Assembly (NCBI GenBank): GCA_021292105.1
Contig: CM037869.1
Location: 6,260,204-6,324,203 of the forward strand
From: Anadara kagoshimensis
Lineage: Eukaryota; Mollusca; Bivalvia; Arcoida; Arcidae
Length of the DNA stretch: 64,000 nucleotides
Reading direction: 5' to 3'
Part shown: in pieces, positions 1-40,600 of the stretch
Position numbering within the stretch: the stretch's first letter is position 1
Layout: each line of letters starts with the position of its first letter
Notes under the pieces: model-generated
What the model was told of the DNA's origin: nothing
The model's input: the letters and a program-made list of their open reading frames with translations, nothing else
The model's database searches: none
Position numbers and translations under genes: made by a program

Positions 1-115
1 TGTACGAAAACATGTGTCAGTTTGCTAACTGGAGCTTTTGTCTGGGTACAAAAGATTTCCCAACTATTCTAGAACTGACTATCTCAATATAAGTGAAACA
101 ATTTTGAGTTTTAAT
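1..115 (+). repeat. SINE-A 3' fragment
   Basis: Contains the family-A body and tail order: gtgtcagtttgctaactgga, then actgactatctcaatataag and tgaaaca. It lies in the intron before exon a. Confidence 0.5.
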
Positions 116-1048
116 TGAACATATGGTTTTTAGACTTATAAGGAAATATCTAAACAGATGATCATTTATCTTTTCACCTGTGACAGAATGAAAACAACTT
201 GGCCACGATTGTGGTACATGGAATTGATAGCGCTAACTGCTATACAGCTTCAACACTTTTATAAAAGAACAGAGTAAAGTAATAGAATTTTATTCTCCAG
301 TTAAGATTCTTTAACTTAAAATGAGACAGTCAGTTCTGGGATGGTGGAAGAATAGTGCCCAAAGACAACCACTGACCTTTGGCAAGCAATCTGACAAACT
401 AGGTATTGAGAGATAAGGTGATCCACAAGACAGTTGTTTAGACTATCTGACAAGCAAGGGCATTGTATAAAATCAGTGATTTTGTTACACTTTTTGAAAA
501 CTACCTCCCGCCTACTACCTAGATTGGGAAAATTTTATACACTCAGAATTTTAAAGTTCTTACATGAATATCAAGGATCCTCATTACAAATGTGTTCTAC
601 TGTGCCTATATCTGAATTTTTATCAGGTCAGGCCAGTCATTTGACCACTGGATACATCTTGGTGTAAACATTTTGTTGGTATATTTCTTGTTTTGGGAAT
701 TTTGGTGGTCAGAATGGGAAATATCAGTCATTTTTCTCTAGGGGAAACAACCTTTATTGGGTAGTAGATTTACGCAAACAAAGTCACTGAAAATAGTGAA
801 TGATCTGAAAAATATAGGACAATTTCACACTTATAATGATCTAGTTTTCTTGGAAATGTTTATAGTCATGTCATACTCTTCAATGAAGCTTCAAACTATT
901 ATCAGTAATTACAATTTGTTGGAATTCAAAGATAAATAAAACATTTAAACCCCTTTGACTAAAGTAAGCCAATTTAAGATTTGCTGATATTTTGAACTTG
1001 ATTTATAATTAAGATCAGTATTAATTAAACTATTCTTTTTTTTTTCAG
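116..1048. other. PSMD1 intron, no gene
   Basis: Upstream intron sequence. An antisense SINE-A fragment sits at about 318-430 (order: cagtcagttctgggatggtg, then ccactgacctttggcaagca). Otherwise AT-rich sequence in which I see nothing specific. Confidence 0.6.
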
Positions 1049-28966
<27,918 letters not shown>

Positions 28967-29637
28967 GTATGTCTAGAAATAATACACAAGTTTTAAAGGT
29001 TTATTTTAATAAGCTACTGATTGGTATGTAGCCCTTTCAGTAAATGTTGAAGAAGACGGCAAACTCGTTTAAATTGGCAACAAGTATGGAGTACAATGTA
29101 TTACAAAAACATATGTATAAAATGTAAACTTAATGACAGTAGGCAACAAACTTAATCAAAACAAGTAGCAGACAGCTTTTGTCACCTTTCTGGCTTCATT
29201 GAAACCACTAGGTATGTTTGTAATAGACATTTGTCATCAAACAGACAGCTTTTGTCACCTTGGCTTCATTAAAACCGCTGGGTATGTTTGTAATAGACGT
29301 TTGTCATCTCAATACTATAAGACCTTCTACTCATGTAAACTGATATATACAACATAACAAAATGTCACTTGGCTGAATAGATATATTAACTAGAAAAAGA
29401 ACATTTTCACAAATCCAAGCATGGTAGTAGAATATTGGCATCCACTGGTGCCAGAAATGTTAAAAGAATCTTTACAAATAGTAACCACTTCCTCCTGGGA
29501 TACAGATAAAATTACTATTATGAAAAAATAATGAAAAGAAAGGCAGACCAGTTCCGGATAATTTTGACAACTGTTACAGTCATCTATAGGAAAGAACAAA
29601 CGCTATAAGAAAGAAGTTTTTAGTTCACTACGCATAA
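28967..29637. other. Start of the giant PSMD1 intron
   Basis: Contains dispersed-repeat copies at about 29115-29215 and 29175-29300 (acagcttttgtcacct-tggcttcatt and tatgtttgtaatagac duplicated in tandem) related to 1920-2065. No gene. Confidence 0.55.
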
Positions 29638-30393
29638 GTCTAGAGCGATATTGCTGTCACCCTAGGTCCTAGATAGTTATTGCTATCACCCTAAGTCCTA
29701 GAGAGTTATTGCTATCACCCTAGGTCCTAGAGAGTTATTGCTATCACCATAGGTCCAAAGCGTTATTGCTATCACCCTAGGTCCTAGAGCGTTATTGCTA
29801 TCACTCTAGGTCCTAGAGAGTTATTGCTATCACCCTAAGTCCTAGAGAGTTATTGCTATCACCCTAGGTCCTAGAGCGTTATTGCTATCACCCTAGGTCC
29901 TAGAGCGTTATTGCTGTCACCCTAGGTCTTAGAGAGTTATTGCTGTCACCCTAGGTGCTAGAGAGTTATTGCTGTCACCCTAGGTCCTAGAGAGTTATTG
30001 CTATCACCCTAGGTCCTAGAGAGTTATTGCTATCACCCTAGGTCCTAGAGAGTTATTGCTATTACCCTAGGTCCTAGAGAGTTATTGCTATCACCCTAGG
30101 TCCTAGAGAGTTATTGCTATCACCCTAGGTCCTAGAGAGTTATTGCTATTACCCTAGGTCCTAGAGAGTTATTGCTGTCACCCTAGGTCCTAGAGAGTTA
30201 TTGCTATCACCCTAGGTCCTAGAGAGTTATTGCTATCACCCTAGGTCCTAGAGAGTTATTGCTATTACCCTAGGTCCTAGAGAGTTATTGCTATCACCCT
30301 AGGTCCTAGAGAGTTATTGCTATTACCCTAGGTCCTAGAGAGTTATTGCTGTCACCCTAGGTCCTAGAGAGTTATTGCTGTCACCCTAGTTCC
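29638..30393 (+). repeat. 29-bp minisatellite, about 26 copies
   Basis: Unit of the form gagttattgctatcaccc + taggtcctaga. Variants: tatcac/tgtcac/tattac and gagagtt/gagcgtt. Each unit carries a ccctagg-tcctag near-palindrome. Confidence 0.97.
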
Positions 30394-31449
30394 TTTCCAT
30401 ACCATCTTTACTATGCAAAAGTCTTTGGTATATTTAGAGTTATATTGTTGTCACATTTTATTTTGAAACTGCTCTGCTATGCGTACAACGCTTGGTCTGC
30501 TTGGTGGTAACAGGTTAGTATTTTGGTGCTGTCAGTGTAATCACCGGTTTAATTTTCAAATTCTTACCAGATTAGATGAGAACAAGGTTAATACTTATAA
30601 TGTTTGGAGTTTCACCAGATACCATGAGATACATTGTAACATTTGTAAAGAATTTTTATTTCAGAAGTACTTCTATTTATACCCCGCAGCTAAAATTTTA
30701 TTTCTTTGCAAAAAAGTTTAAACATGATAGAATTGAGGCATTTGGAACATTCTGTGAAAAACAGTTGTTTTTTTTAATTTTTTCACAGAATTTAAAGTGT
30801 TTAGATTTTTTTTGACGAAGCGCTACATTTATTTCTTTTGAAAATAGAATTGTTAAAATTTGACATTTAACCCATAAGATATATGTTCTTTGGAGAATGT
30901 GGGGTAAAACACATTTGTGGTATTCTGATAAATCCATTACCAATCATTATTGTTTAAAAAGAAAACTTCTTTGATTTTTCTCCTTCAAATGTCGACACAC
31001 ACTGGGATCTTTCTTTACAAAATCTATGAACCAATAAATATTTGTTCCATTGAAGAGTTTTGGATAGTTTCCTAATTATTGAGTCGTCTCCTAATTACTG
31101 ATCCAATAATTTTGAGAATTTGTGCAGATGTGCTATGGATATAAAATAATGATAATCGTTTGAAGTTGTATCTATGTCATTATTTTATAAATACATAAAA
31201 GTGTATCATCACCCACACGGGTTGATCAGTCAACATACTCTTATAGAACAATTATGTAATTGTAAAACGGCTCTTTACATCTGTTTACATAGGAGACCTT
31301 GAGTATTTGTCTATGTGTAATCATGTAAATAAAACTGTGATAGAAGACCAAATTAAAAGCATGGATATCCAACAGGAATGCGGGAGATTAATAGCATTTA
31401 CTCCGGATCAGACCATCCTGAAATATCTCAGAGTAGAGTAGAGTGATTA
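30394..31449. other. Giant intron, no gene
   Basis: AT-rich; a loose inverted repeat occurs around 30750-30810 (ttctgtgaaaaa / tttttcacagaa). Nothing else recognised. Confidence 0.5.
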
Positions 31450-31640
31450 TTTTTTATGCCCCAGTCAAGATTCTTTCATTTATACTGTGGTGGTCATTTC
31501 TTGGATGGTAGAGAAAACCAGAGTACCTGTATAAAACCGCAGACCCCCAAGTGGATTGACAAACTTTCTCCTGCTAGGATAAGCTGGAGTGGAAAATCAA
31601 ACCAAGGTAGTGAGAGGCACTGTGATCTTCAAATGATATA
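31450..31640 (-). repeat. SINE-A copy, antisense
   Basis: tttatgccccagtcaagatt, ctttcatttatactg, gtcatttcttggatggtaga, aactttctcctgctaggat, and tgagaggcactgtgatct near its head. Aligns closely with the unit of the 8.4-kb array. Confidence 0.7.
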
Positions 31641-32189
31641 TCTTGTAAAACATTTACAAAGATGGAAATATTCTTTAAAAGGTTTCTAAGAATTTTATCG
31701 TAATACATACTGGTTAGCTCAGGTTAGCATGAAGGTCGAGGTTCATTTTAAATAGGCATATGATAGAGTTTTATATGGATTAGCTATACAGGTGAGCTAC
31801 ATGGGACTTTGAATACTTTGATATTGTCCTCTAGTTAGCCAGGTGTATAGATTTTTGAATTGATTGAAAAAAAGTTTAAAAAAAATGAGTATTAGGCTAG
31901 CCAGGCAAGTAAATAAATAACTATTTTGTTAATTAGTGATAGTCCGTCAATTATTGAAGCGAAAAAATACTTAATTAATAAAATAATGAAGAAAACATAT
32001 ATATTATTCCAATTATTGATTTGGAAACCCCACATGTGTAAGATCCCATGAGGATTCTGTAATGAAGTTGGTTTTTAATTGTTGTAGTATTGGAATATCT
32101 ACCTTGTTAAATTTGTGGTGGACAGGTATTGATTAGATTTTAGGAGATAAGTAATAACACTTTCTTACCTGAGATTTTTGCTGTTTACT

Positions 32190-32420
32190 GATCAGATTGA
32201 TAAAACACTACTTCCATCAAAATATTTACATGACACAAATATCAGATTATGAGAACCAATATCAAATTATTTACAGAGTATTTATTTGACTGAAGTATCA
32301 AATTATTTACATGCCACATATCAAATTATTTACAATATTGAAATATCAAATTATTTACACCTCTGAAATATATAATTATATACAATACAGAAATGTCAAA
32401 TTATCTGCAAGTGACACATA
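32190..32420. repeat. Degenerate short tandem repeat, atatcaaattatttaca
   Basis: About seven imperfect copies of (a)tatcaaattatttaca separated by 5-25 bp. Confidence 0.7.
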
Positions 32421-32790
32421 TACAAGTATCTTTAATTTTAAGTAACACAATTTCTCTCTAACTAACCATAAGTAAGTTTTATCAGTTTATTATCATATGA
32501 TATGACTATAATTTTTATCGTTCATATCTTTCAGTACTTTCAGTACTTTGATTTTATTAAGACATGATGATACTGATAGAATTAAAGCAAGTTGATTTCG
32601 AAATGATTTTTATCACCATCTTATTATATTTTAAATTACAAAAATTGCGAGATATTTAACTTCCTCCATCTTTCAGTACTTTCAGTACTTTGATTTGTTA
32701 TGTCATGATACTGATAGAATAAAAACAATCAAGTTAGCAGCTTATAGCAGATTTTAAAATGATTTTTTTTTTCATCATTTAAATTACTTA

Positions 32791-32939
32791 AGGAATAACT
32801 GTGATATTATTTTTTTTTATTGGTGTATAAAAGAAAAAACGATTTGCACACTGGATAATGCGCGTAGCGCATTATTCAAAAGTGTGCAAATCGTTTTTCT
32901 TTATACACCAATAAAAAAAATAATATCACAGTTATTCCT
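32791..32939. mobile_element. 149-bp foldback MITE
   Basis: Two arms of about 68-74 bp are almost perfect reverse complements, from aggaataactgtgatattat to its complement at 32920-32939, around a gcgcgtagcgc core. TA flanks both ends (32789-32790, 32940-32941). The transcript would form a long hairpin. Confidence 0.85.
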
Positions 32940-33482
32940 TATAATTTAATTTAGCCATTCTTTAATTATTCAAGAAATTAAAAAAAAAAAATCTGAAACA
33001 TTTAAATCAAGTTTAATAATACATGTATCTACATCGATAGTCATCATGAGGCGGATGAATATGACCCGATTATTATTTTATAATCGTGATCTCATTCATA
33101 GTGGTGTGTATTGCAGATGTAAACAATGAAGAAGTTCCGGTTAAATCCACCAAAACGAGGCAAGTGGGCGGAGCTAATCTAATTTTTTTTATTGAGGTAT
33201 AAAGACGTGGTCTCCATTGTTTTCTATTGTGTTCTGTTGTATAAACAAATTTTAATTAAATTATAAAATTATGAAATATTTAACTTCAATTTTTTAACTC
33301 CATTTTCATTACTTTGATTAATTATGTTATGATGATAGAATTAAATAGAGTTAGCAGTTTATAGCTGATTTTGCATTGGTAAATTAGATTCTGTGAGGTT
33401 GTTAGTTATCATTAGGAAGAGATACAAATTTGTCATAACATTTATTGTCACATAGTATTCTATTTATTTAAAATCAATATTG

Positions 33483-33903
33483 TATAGGCAAACAACATTG
33501 ACATGCCCACTTGACCTTTGTTGAGGAATATACATACAGTAAAACCTCGTTATAATGCCCCTCGATAACTTTGCCACCTCGCTTATCGCCACACTATTTT
33601 GAAGTCCCAAAATCCATTTTCTTTATGTTTTTCTTTATGGGTCTCCCTCGATATATTGCCAAACCCCTTTATAACGCCAAAATTTGACTAAACAAATGGT
33701 GGCGATGAATCGAGGTTTTACTGTATATACAATCCACCCAATACATGGTAAGTGTTAAGATTCACAGTTAACACATAATCAATGTATGTTATCAATGATG
33801 TAGACAAAATGAACATCCTTGTTCCCTTTACATGGATGTATTGGTCTATATTAAACATTTAAAATTAAAGGTCAAGCAGACAGGTCAATGTTGTCTGTAT
33901 ATA
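33483..33903. mobile_element. TATAGGCAAACA MITE copy interrupted by a pogo-like MITE
   Basis: Left end tataggcaaacaacattg, right end ggtcaatgttgtctgtata. The interior matches 9259-9494 except for the inserted 33537-33723 element. Confidence 0.75.
33537..33723. mobile_element. 187-bp pogo/Tigger-like MITE
   Basis: Starts CAGTAAAACCTCG and ends CGAGGTTTTACTG (13-bp perfect TIR), with TA at 33535-33536 and 33724-33725. The CAGT...ACCTCG terminus is typical of pogo/Tigger elements. No transposase. Confidence 0.85.
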
Positions 33904-34289
33904 TTTATAAGAAATAGACATCCCTGTGTATTTGATTAAGAAAAATGACAAGATTTTGATATGTCTCCGATAGGGCAAAAGTCTTGACTAAATATCTTAT
34001 TGTTGTTTGTACTAGGTTTTCATAATTTTGTGAAAATTTTGTCCTTTTTAAAGTAATTTGTTTTTTTACAAATTTTCTAAAATAGGTTATTTTTTTGGAA
34101 GAATTTTAAAGACTTTATTAGCCAGTAGTGAATGGAAGCAGTATGCATGCACTGCAATGTATTTAACCCAAGCTCTGTACTGAAAATCTGAAACCTGTCT
34201 AAACTAAACTAATTTGTTAGCACACACTGTTGATATTTATAGTAACCTTAAGCTTGTGTAAACTGAATCCTTTGCTAACTGGAACAAAA

Positions 34290-34645
34290 TCTTTAGTCTT
34301 TAAGCACCACTGCTGTTGTACAGTTAGTATTGTGCTTGCTCTTTATGTGTGAGATCAGGGGTTGAACCCCAACCGTGTCTGACCAAGACTTCAAAATTGG
34401 TAGTGACTGTTCTTTTGCCGAGCATTTGACATTTATAAATTAGTCATGGGTTTTTTTGGAAGAGATGTTAAAACCTTATGTCCTGATGGCAAGCAATGCA
34501 CAATAGAGCACCCTCCCTGCACATTGCCCCGAGTACACTTTAAAGATCAAAATTTGTCATTTCACCTAAAGCTTGTGACATCTCCATATAAATGAAATAT
34601 TCTTGACTTGGTTGTAAAACCCCATTCAATCAATCAAGCAATTTA
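34290..34645 (+). repeat. SINE-B copy, near full length
   Basis: Degenerate tRNA-like head with B-box-like ggggttgaaccccaacc, then gccgagcatttgacatttat, agagatgttaaaacc, ctgcacattgccccgagtac, gacatctccatataaatgaa and tail attcttgacttggttgtaaa + caatcaatcaa. Confidence 0.75.
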
Positions 34646-36387
34646 GTTCTGAAAGGTGTTCACTTTAGACTAGTTCAGTTGCCATCATTATTTCATATTT
34701 GTCAAATTATGAAGTTTTTCAGGAAATAATTAAGTTTGCTATTAATTGATATAAATGACATTATCCAGATAACCTGTATACCAAATGTTACAAAATAACA
34801 TCTGTCTAGAACTCATTGTTTTTATTGGTTATTGTTGTCACCAACCAAGTCCCCAATCAACCCTCAAAGTGGGTTTCAAAACTAAGTGGCCACCAGTTTA
34901 AATTATTCAGGTGGCCAGTGGAAGTTCAAAGTGGCCAGGCAACTTTTTCTTTCAATTGGAGGAAAATTAAGTCATCTTTTAGGTATGGAGAACAAAAATG
35001 CAAATTTTAGAATTTACTTGCAATCACTTAGATACATCAGTGTAATAATAATGAATTGATTTGCAATCACTTACATACATCAGTGTAATAAATAATAATG
35101 ATTACGTAAAGTGTCTATTATATTGCCAGAATTGGTAACAGTATCATGAAAATTCTGTAAAACAGAAATAATATTAGTTCTCTGGTCACAAAAGTTCAAA
35201 TTTAAAGTGGACAAACTGGCCACCATTTACAAAATTTAGGTTGCCAGACACAATTCCAGGTTGATTTGGCCACCATTTTAGTAGACAAAATTGAGAGCTG
35301 CCAATTTGAGAGAATGTTGGTTCCTGGAGTATGAATTATGAAGATTGATTTTAAATTACTTTGCTTAATATCCATATTGCCATTCTTTTTACAAAGTAAT
35401 AAGAATGCCAAAATAAACACTATAAAATTTTCATTCCTAAAATATTTTGTGAACAATTAAATTGATAAAACTAAACAGTCATTACATTGAAGAGAGTTAA
35501 ACTGTATTATCCATGATGCATCAGTTTACATAAAATAAAATTTATAGCTTGTTGTTGCATAATTGAAATTAAAACAAAAATTTTTTGTTTTCAAACATGA
35601 TAAAGTGATTGTGTGATAATATCTAATAGATTTTATTATAAAAAACAACCTGCTAACTTCAGGATTTAATTGTTTTCCTGGTTAGAAGATTGTTTCTAAA
35701 ATTGTGTATGTTTGTCAGAAAATGGGATTATTATGCATGTTTGTGTGTATAATGTGATTGTTATATGTTTGTATGTGGGCAGGTGAAAAGACATCTGATC
35801 GTGTTTTATACGTAATTTACTGGCTAAAAATGAAACGTGTGGAGAAAGTAATTATTTTAAGAACAACTACACTTGAATCTTTTACAATTAACCAAATTTA
35901 ACGCTTTCAAGATAAAAAAAAATAATAAAAGATAAAATAAATTATGAATGAGACCAGTTTATTTGGTTGTAGCATCTTAGATTGGATATCTGAAAATTAC
36001 TTTTCACAAAAAATTTATAAAAAGTTTTTGTAAAAATGTGACGTAAAGTAGTGGAGGAAACAAATCACAAGCTGCTGCTGTCTATTGTGGTAATTTTCTG
36101 ATATTTTAGGAGTCTGATTTATTTTCCTGTATTAGATAGAAATTTTGTAATTTTCAATTGGAACATATTTTTCTGTATTTCTAGAGACTACTGTATTAGG
36201 CAATTTTTTGTATTATTTAGCATGAATATTGTGGTATTGTAAATTCTTTGATTCTGGTTATGTGTAGATAAGAAAAATTGACCAGATTGTAAACTTAATG
36301 AAGAAAATTCAGACATTACTCAAGAATTTATATTTTTTTATTTTTCATTAATGCCTCATAAAAATGAACAACAAGAATTGGTGCATA
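34646..36387. other. Giant intron, no gene
   Basis: A 45-bp tandem duplication around 35018-35092 (gcaatcactta-atacatcagtgtaata twice) and a weak inverted pair of gtggcca-rich blocks (34880-34940, 35205-35275). No coding evidence. Confidence 0.5.
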
Positions 36388-37424
36388 CTGTGAATGGTTT
36401 TATTTTCGTGGGGCCCAATTTTCATGGAATCGGTAAAAAATAACATTTCGTTGGGACGTAAATTCGTGGTTTTACTGAAATGTCAAAAACTAGTTTGTCC
36501 ATTGAACATTGATAACGGGTAGAAAGTGATGATTTGTTTGTTAATCGGCAGTTATAGGATGAGTAATTAGGGATTACCAAAGCCATAGACCATGACAGAT
36601 TTAGAGACGCGGATTAATGACCAGGTCTAGGGTAGGCGTTAATTACCTGTGATTAGTACCGTAGTAACAATTGACTTCATACACGAAGTGACACCTGACA
36701 TGAGTAAATTTACCTGTTACACTAGATAATTAAGCGGCAATTAATTCAGATTTATAAGTTCACTCATATCACATCAATCAGAATATGGTTCATCTTCTCT
36801 TTATGCAAATTAGTTGTTTTTTTCTTTGATATCGGCAACTTTTTAAAAATTCTAATTATTGACCTGATGATCCAATCAGCTGTTTACGAGAGTAACAATG
36901 GCGGCTCTTACCGATACTGTATAATGTTGAAAGGTGCGGTTTTTACAAGACAAACTGTTGATTTAGTTATATTAAATATAATGGAGGTTAGTTGATAGAT
37001 TGTTGAAATGTTTATTTAGTTAATCATGAATTTAAATGAGACAGGCCATAATTGATGATGAAAGCTACGGCTAGAAACCTGTGTGTCCCTATTCATCCCG
37101 ACCAGTTCCCAATTAAAAATAAACTTTTTTTTAAATATAAATATATTTTTTTATTAAACATAATATATTTACTTAAATAATTTTCACAATTAGATTAAGA
37201 CATCCAAACATCTTCACCTCCCAAAAGTTTTAATTGGTGTGAAAATGTGAGTTACGCGAGTTGTAATTTATGAATGCGATTAAATATGGTACATGTCCAT
37301 TACCGGGTAGTTATCTTGTCTTTTTACTTGTGGATATTTCGTGGTGGCCGTAAATTCGTGGTTCAGACTGCCCACGAAAACCACGAAAATTGAGCCCCAA
37401 CGAAAATTAATGATTTCACAGTAT
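36388..37424. mobile_element. About 1-kb TIR element, related to 6956-7948
   Basis: Left tactgtgaatggttttattt-tcgtggggcccaattttc and right gaaaattgagccccaacgaa-aattaatgatttcacagta are inverted repeats. Interior blocks taattagggattacc, gatatcggcaactt and tctaattattgacctga are shared with the 6956 element. No open transposase frame. Confidence 0.75.
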
Positions 37425-37659
37425 TACATGTCAAGATTATTTGTGAATTGACAAGGATTGGGAATTCTATTCTGTTGATATGATGATCTAGGTTTCTGCA
37501 ATTTTAAAATTATTATATGTAGTAGCTAGATTTCCAATATTTGTGAAAATAAAGTTCTTTTTAAAGTATTTTTTCCACAAATTTGCTTAAATAGAAATAA
37601 GTAGTCAGTGGTGATTTTGGCTACCAGGAAAGTAAACATGATAATTGTCTGAGTTTAAC

Positions 37660-40600
37660 GTCTACATGTGGCCTGTCTGTCAATGTTCAGACTGTTCTAT
37701 TGACACTCCGACAAGGGAGGATATTGTCTACATGTGGCCTGTCTGTCAATGTTCAGACTGTTCTATTGACACTCCGACAAGGGAGGATATTGTCTACATG
37801 TGGCCTGTCTGTCAATGTTCAGACTGTTCTATTGACACTCCGACAAGGGAGGATATTGTCTACATGTGGCCTGTCTGCCAATGTTCAGACTGTTCTATTG
37901 ACACTCCGACAAGGGAGGATATTGTCTACATGTGGCCTGTCTGCCAATGTTCAGACTGTTCTATTGACACGCCGACAAGGGAGGATATTGTCTACATGTG
38001 GCCTGTCTGCCAATGTTCAGACTGTTCTATTGACACTCAGACAAGGGAGGATATTGTCTACATGTGGCCTGTCTGCCAATGTTCAGACTGTTCTATTGAC
38101 ACTCCGACAAGGGAGGATATTGTCTACATGTGGCCTGTCTGTCAATGTTCAGACTGTTCTATTGACACTCCGACAAGGGAGGATATTGTCTACATGTGGC
38201 CTGTCTGCCAATGTTCAGACTGTTCTATTGACACTCCGACAAGGGAGGATATTGTCTACATGTGGCCTGTCTGCCAATGTTCAGACTGTTCTATTGACAC
38301 TCAGACAAGGGAGGATATTGTCTACATGTGGCCTGTCTGCCAATGTTCAGACTGTTCTATTGACACTCCGACAAGGGAGGATATTGTCTACATGTGGCCT
38401 GTCTGCCAATGTTCAGACTGTTCTATTGACACTCCGACAAGGGAGGATATTGTCTACATGTGGCCTGTCTGCCAATGTTCAGACTGTTCTATTGACACTC
38501 CGACAAGGGAGGATATTGTCTACATGTGGCCTGTCTGCCAATGTTCAGACTGTTCTATTGACACTCAGACAAGGGAGGATATTGTCTACATGTGGCCTGT
38601 CTGCCAATGTTCAGACTGTTCTATTGACACTCAGACAAGGGAGGATATTGTCTACATGTGGCCTGTCTGCCAATGTTCAGACTGTTCTATTGACACTCAG
38701 ACAAGGGAGGATATTGTCTACATGTGGCCTGTCTGCCAATGTTCAGACTGTTCTATTGACACTCAGACAAGGGAGGATATTGTCTACATGTGGCCTGTCT
38801 GCCAATGTTCAGACTGTTCTATTGACACTCCGACAAGGGAGGAAATTGTCTACATGTGGCCTGTCTGTCAATGTTCAGACTGTTCTATTGACACTCCGAC
38901 AAGGGAGGAAATTGTCTACATGTGGCCTGTCTGTCAATGTTCAGACTGTTCTATTGACACTCCGACAAGGGAGGATATTGTCTACATGTGGCCTGTCTGC
39001 CAATGTTCAGACTGTTCTATTGACACTCCGACAAGGGAGGATATTGTCTACATGTGGCCTGTCTGCCAATGTTCAGACTGTTCTATTGACACTCCGACAA
39101 GGGAGGATATTGTCTACATGTGGCCTGTCTGCCAATGTTCAGACTGTTCTATTGACACTCCGACAAGGGAGGATATTGTCTACATGTGGCCTGTCTGCCA
39201 ATGTTCAGACTGTTCTATTGACACTCCGACAAGGGAGGATATTGTCTACATGTGGCCTGTCTGCCAATGTTCAGACTGTTCTATTGACACTCCGACAAGG
39301 AGGATATTGTCTACATGTGGCCTGTCTGCCAATGTTCAGACTGTTCTATTGACACTCCGACAAGGGAGGATATTGTCTACATGTGGCCTGTCTGTCAATG
39401 TTCAGACTGTTCTATTGACACTCCGACAAGGGAGGATATTGTCTACATGTGGCCTGTCTGCCAATGTTCAGACTGTTCTATTGACACTCCGACAAGGGAG
39501 GATATTGTTTACATGAGGCCTGTCTGTCAATGTTCAGACTGTTCTATTGACACTCCGACAAGGGAGGATATTGTCTACATGTGGCCTGTCTGTCAATGTT
39601 CAGACTGTTCTATTGACACTCCGACAAGGGAGGATATTGTCTACATGTGGCCTGTCTGTCAATGTTCAGACTGTTCTATTGACACTCCGACAAGGGAGGA
39701 TATTGTCTACATGTGGCCTGTCTGCCAATGTTCAGCCTGTTCTATTGACACTCCGACAAGGGAGGATATTGTCTACATGTGGCCTGTCTGCCAATGTTCA
39801 GACTGTTCTATTGACACTCCGACAAGGGAGGATATTGTCTACATGTGGCCTGTCTGCCAATGTTCAGCCTGTTCTATTGACACTCCGACAAGGGAGGATA
39901 TTGTCTACATGTGGCCTGTCTGCCAATGTTCAGCCTGTTCTATTGACACTCCGACAAGGGAGGATATTGTCTACATGTGGCCTGTCTGCCAATGTTCAGA
40001 CTGTTCTATTGACACTCCGACAAGGGAGGATATTGTCTACATGTGGCCTGTCTGCCAATGTTCAGACTGTTCTATTGACACTCCGACAAGGGAGGATATT
40101 GTCTACATGTGGCCTGTCTGCCAATGTTCAGACTGTTCTATTGACACTCCGACAAGGGAGGATATTGTCTACATGTGGCCTGTCTGCCAATGTTCAGACT
40201 GTTCTATTGACACTCCGACAAGGGAGGATATTGTCTACATGTGGCCTGTCTGCCAATGTTCAGACTGTTCTATTGACACTCCGACAAGGGAGGATATTGT
40301 CTACATGTGGCCTGTCTGCCAATGTTCAGACTGTTCTATTGACACTCCGACAAGGGAGGATATTGTCTACATGTGGCCTGTCTGCCAATGTTCAGACTGT
40401 TCTATTGACACTCCGACAAGGGAGGATATTGTCTACATGTGGCCTGTCTGTCAATGTTCTGACTGTTCTATTGACACTCCGACAAGGGAGGATATTGTCT
40501 ACATGTGGCCTGTCTGTCAATGTTCTGACTGTTCTATTGACACTCCGACAAGGGAGGATATTGTCTACATGTGGCCTGTCTGCCAATGTTCAGACTGTTC

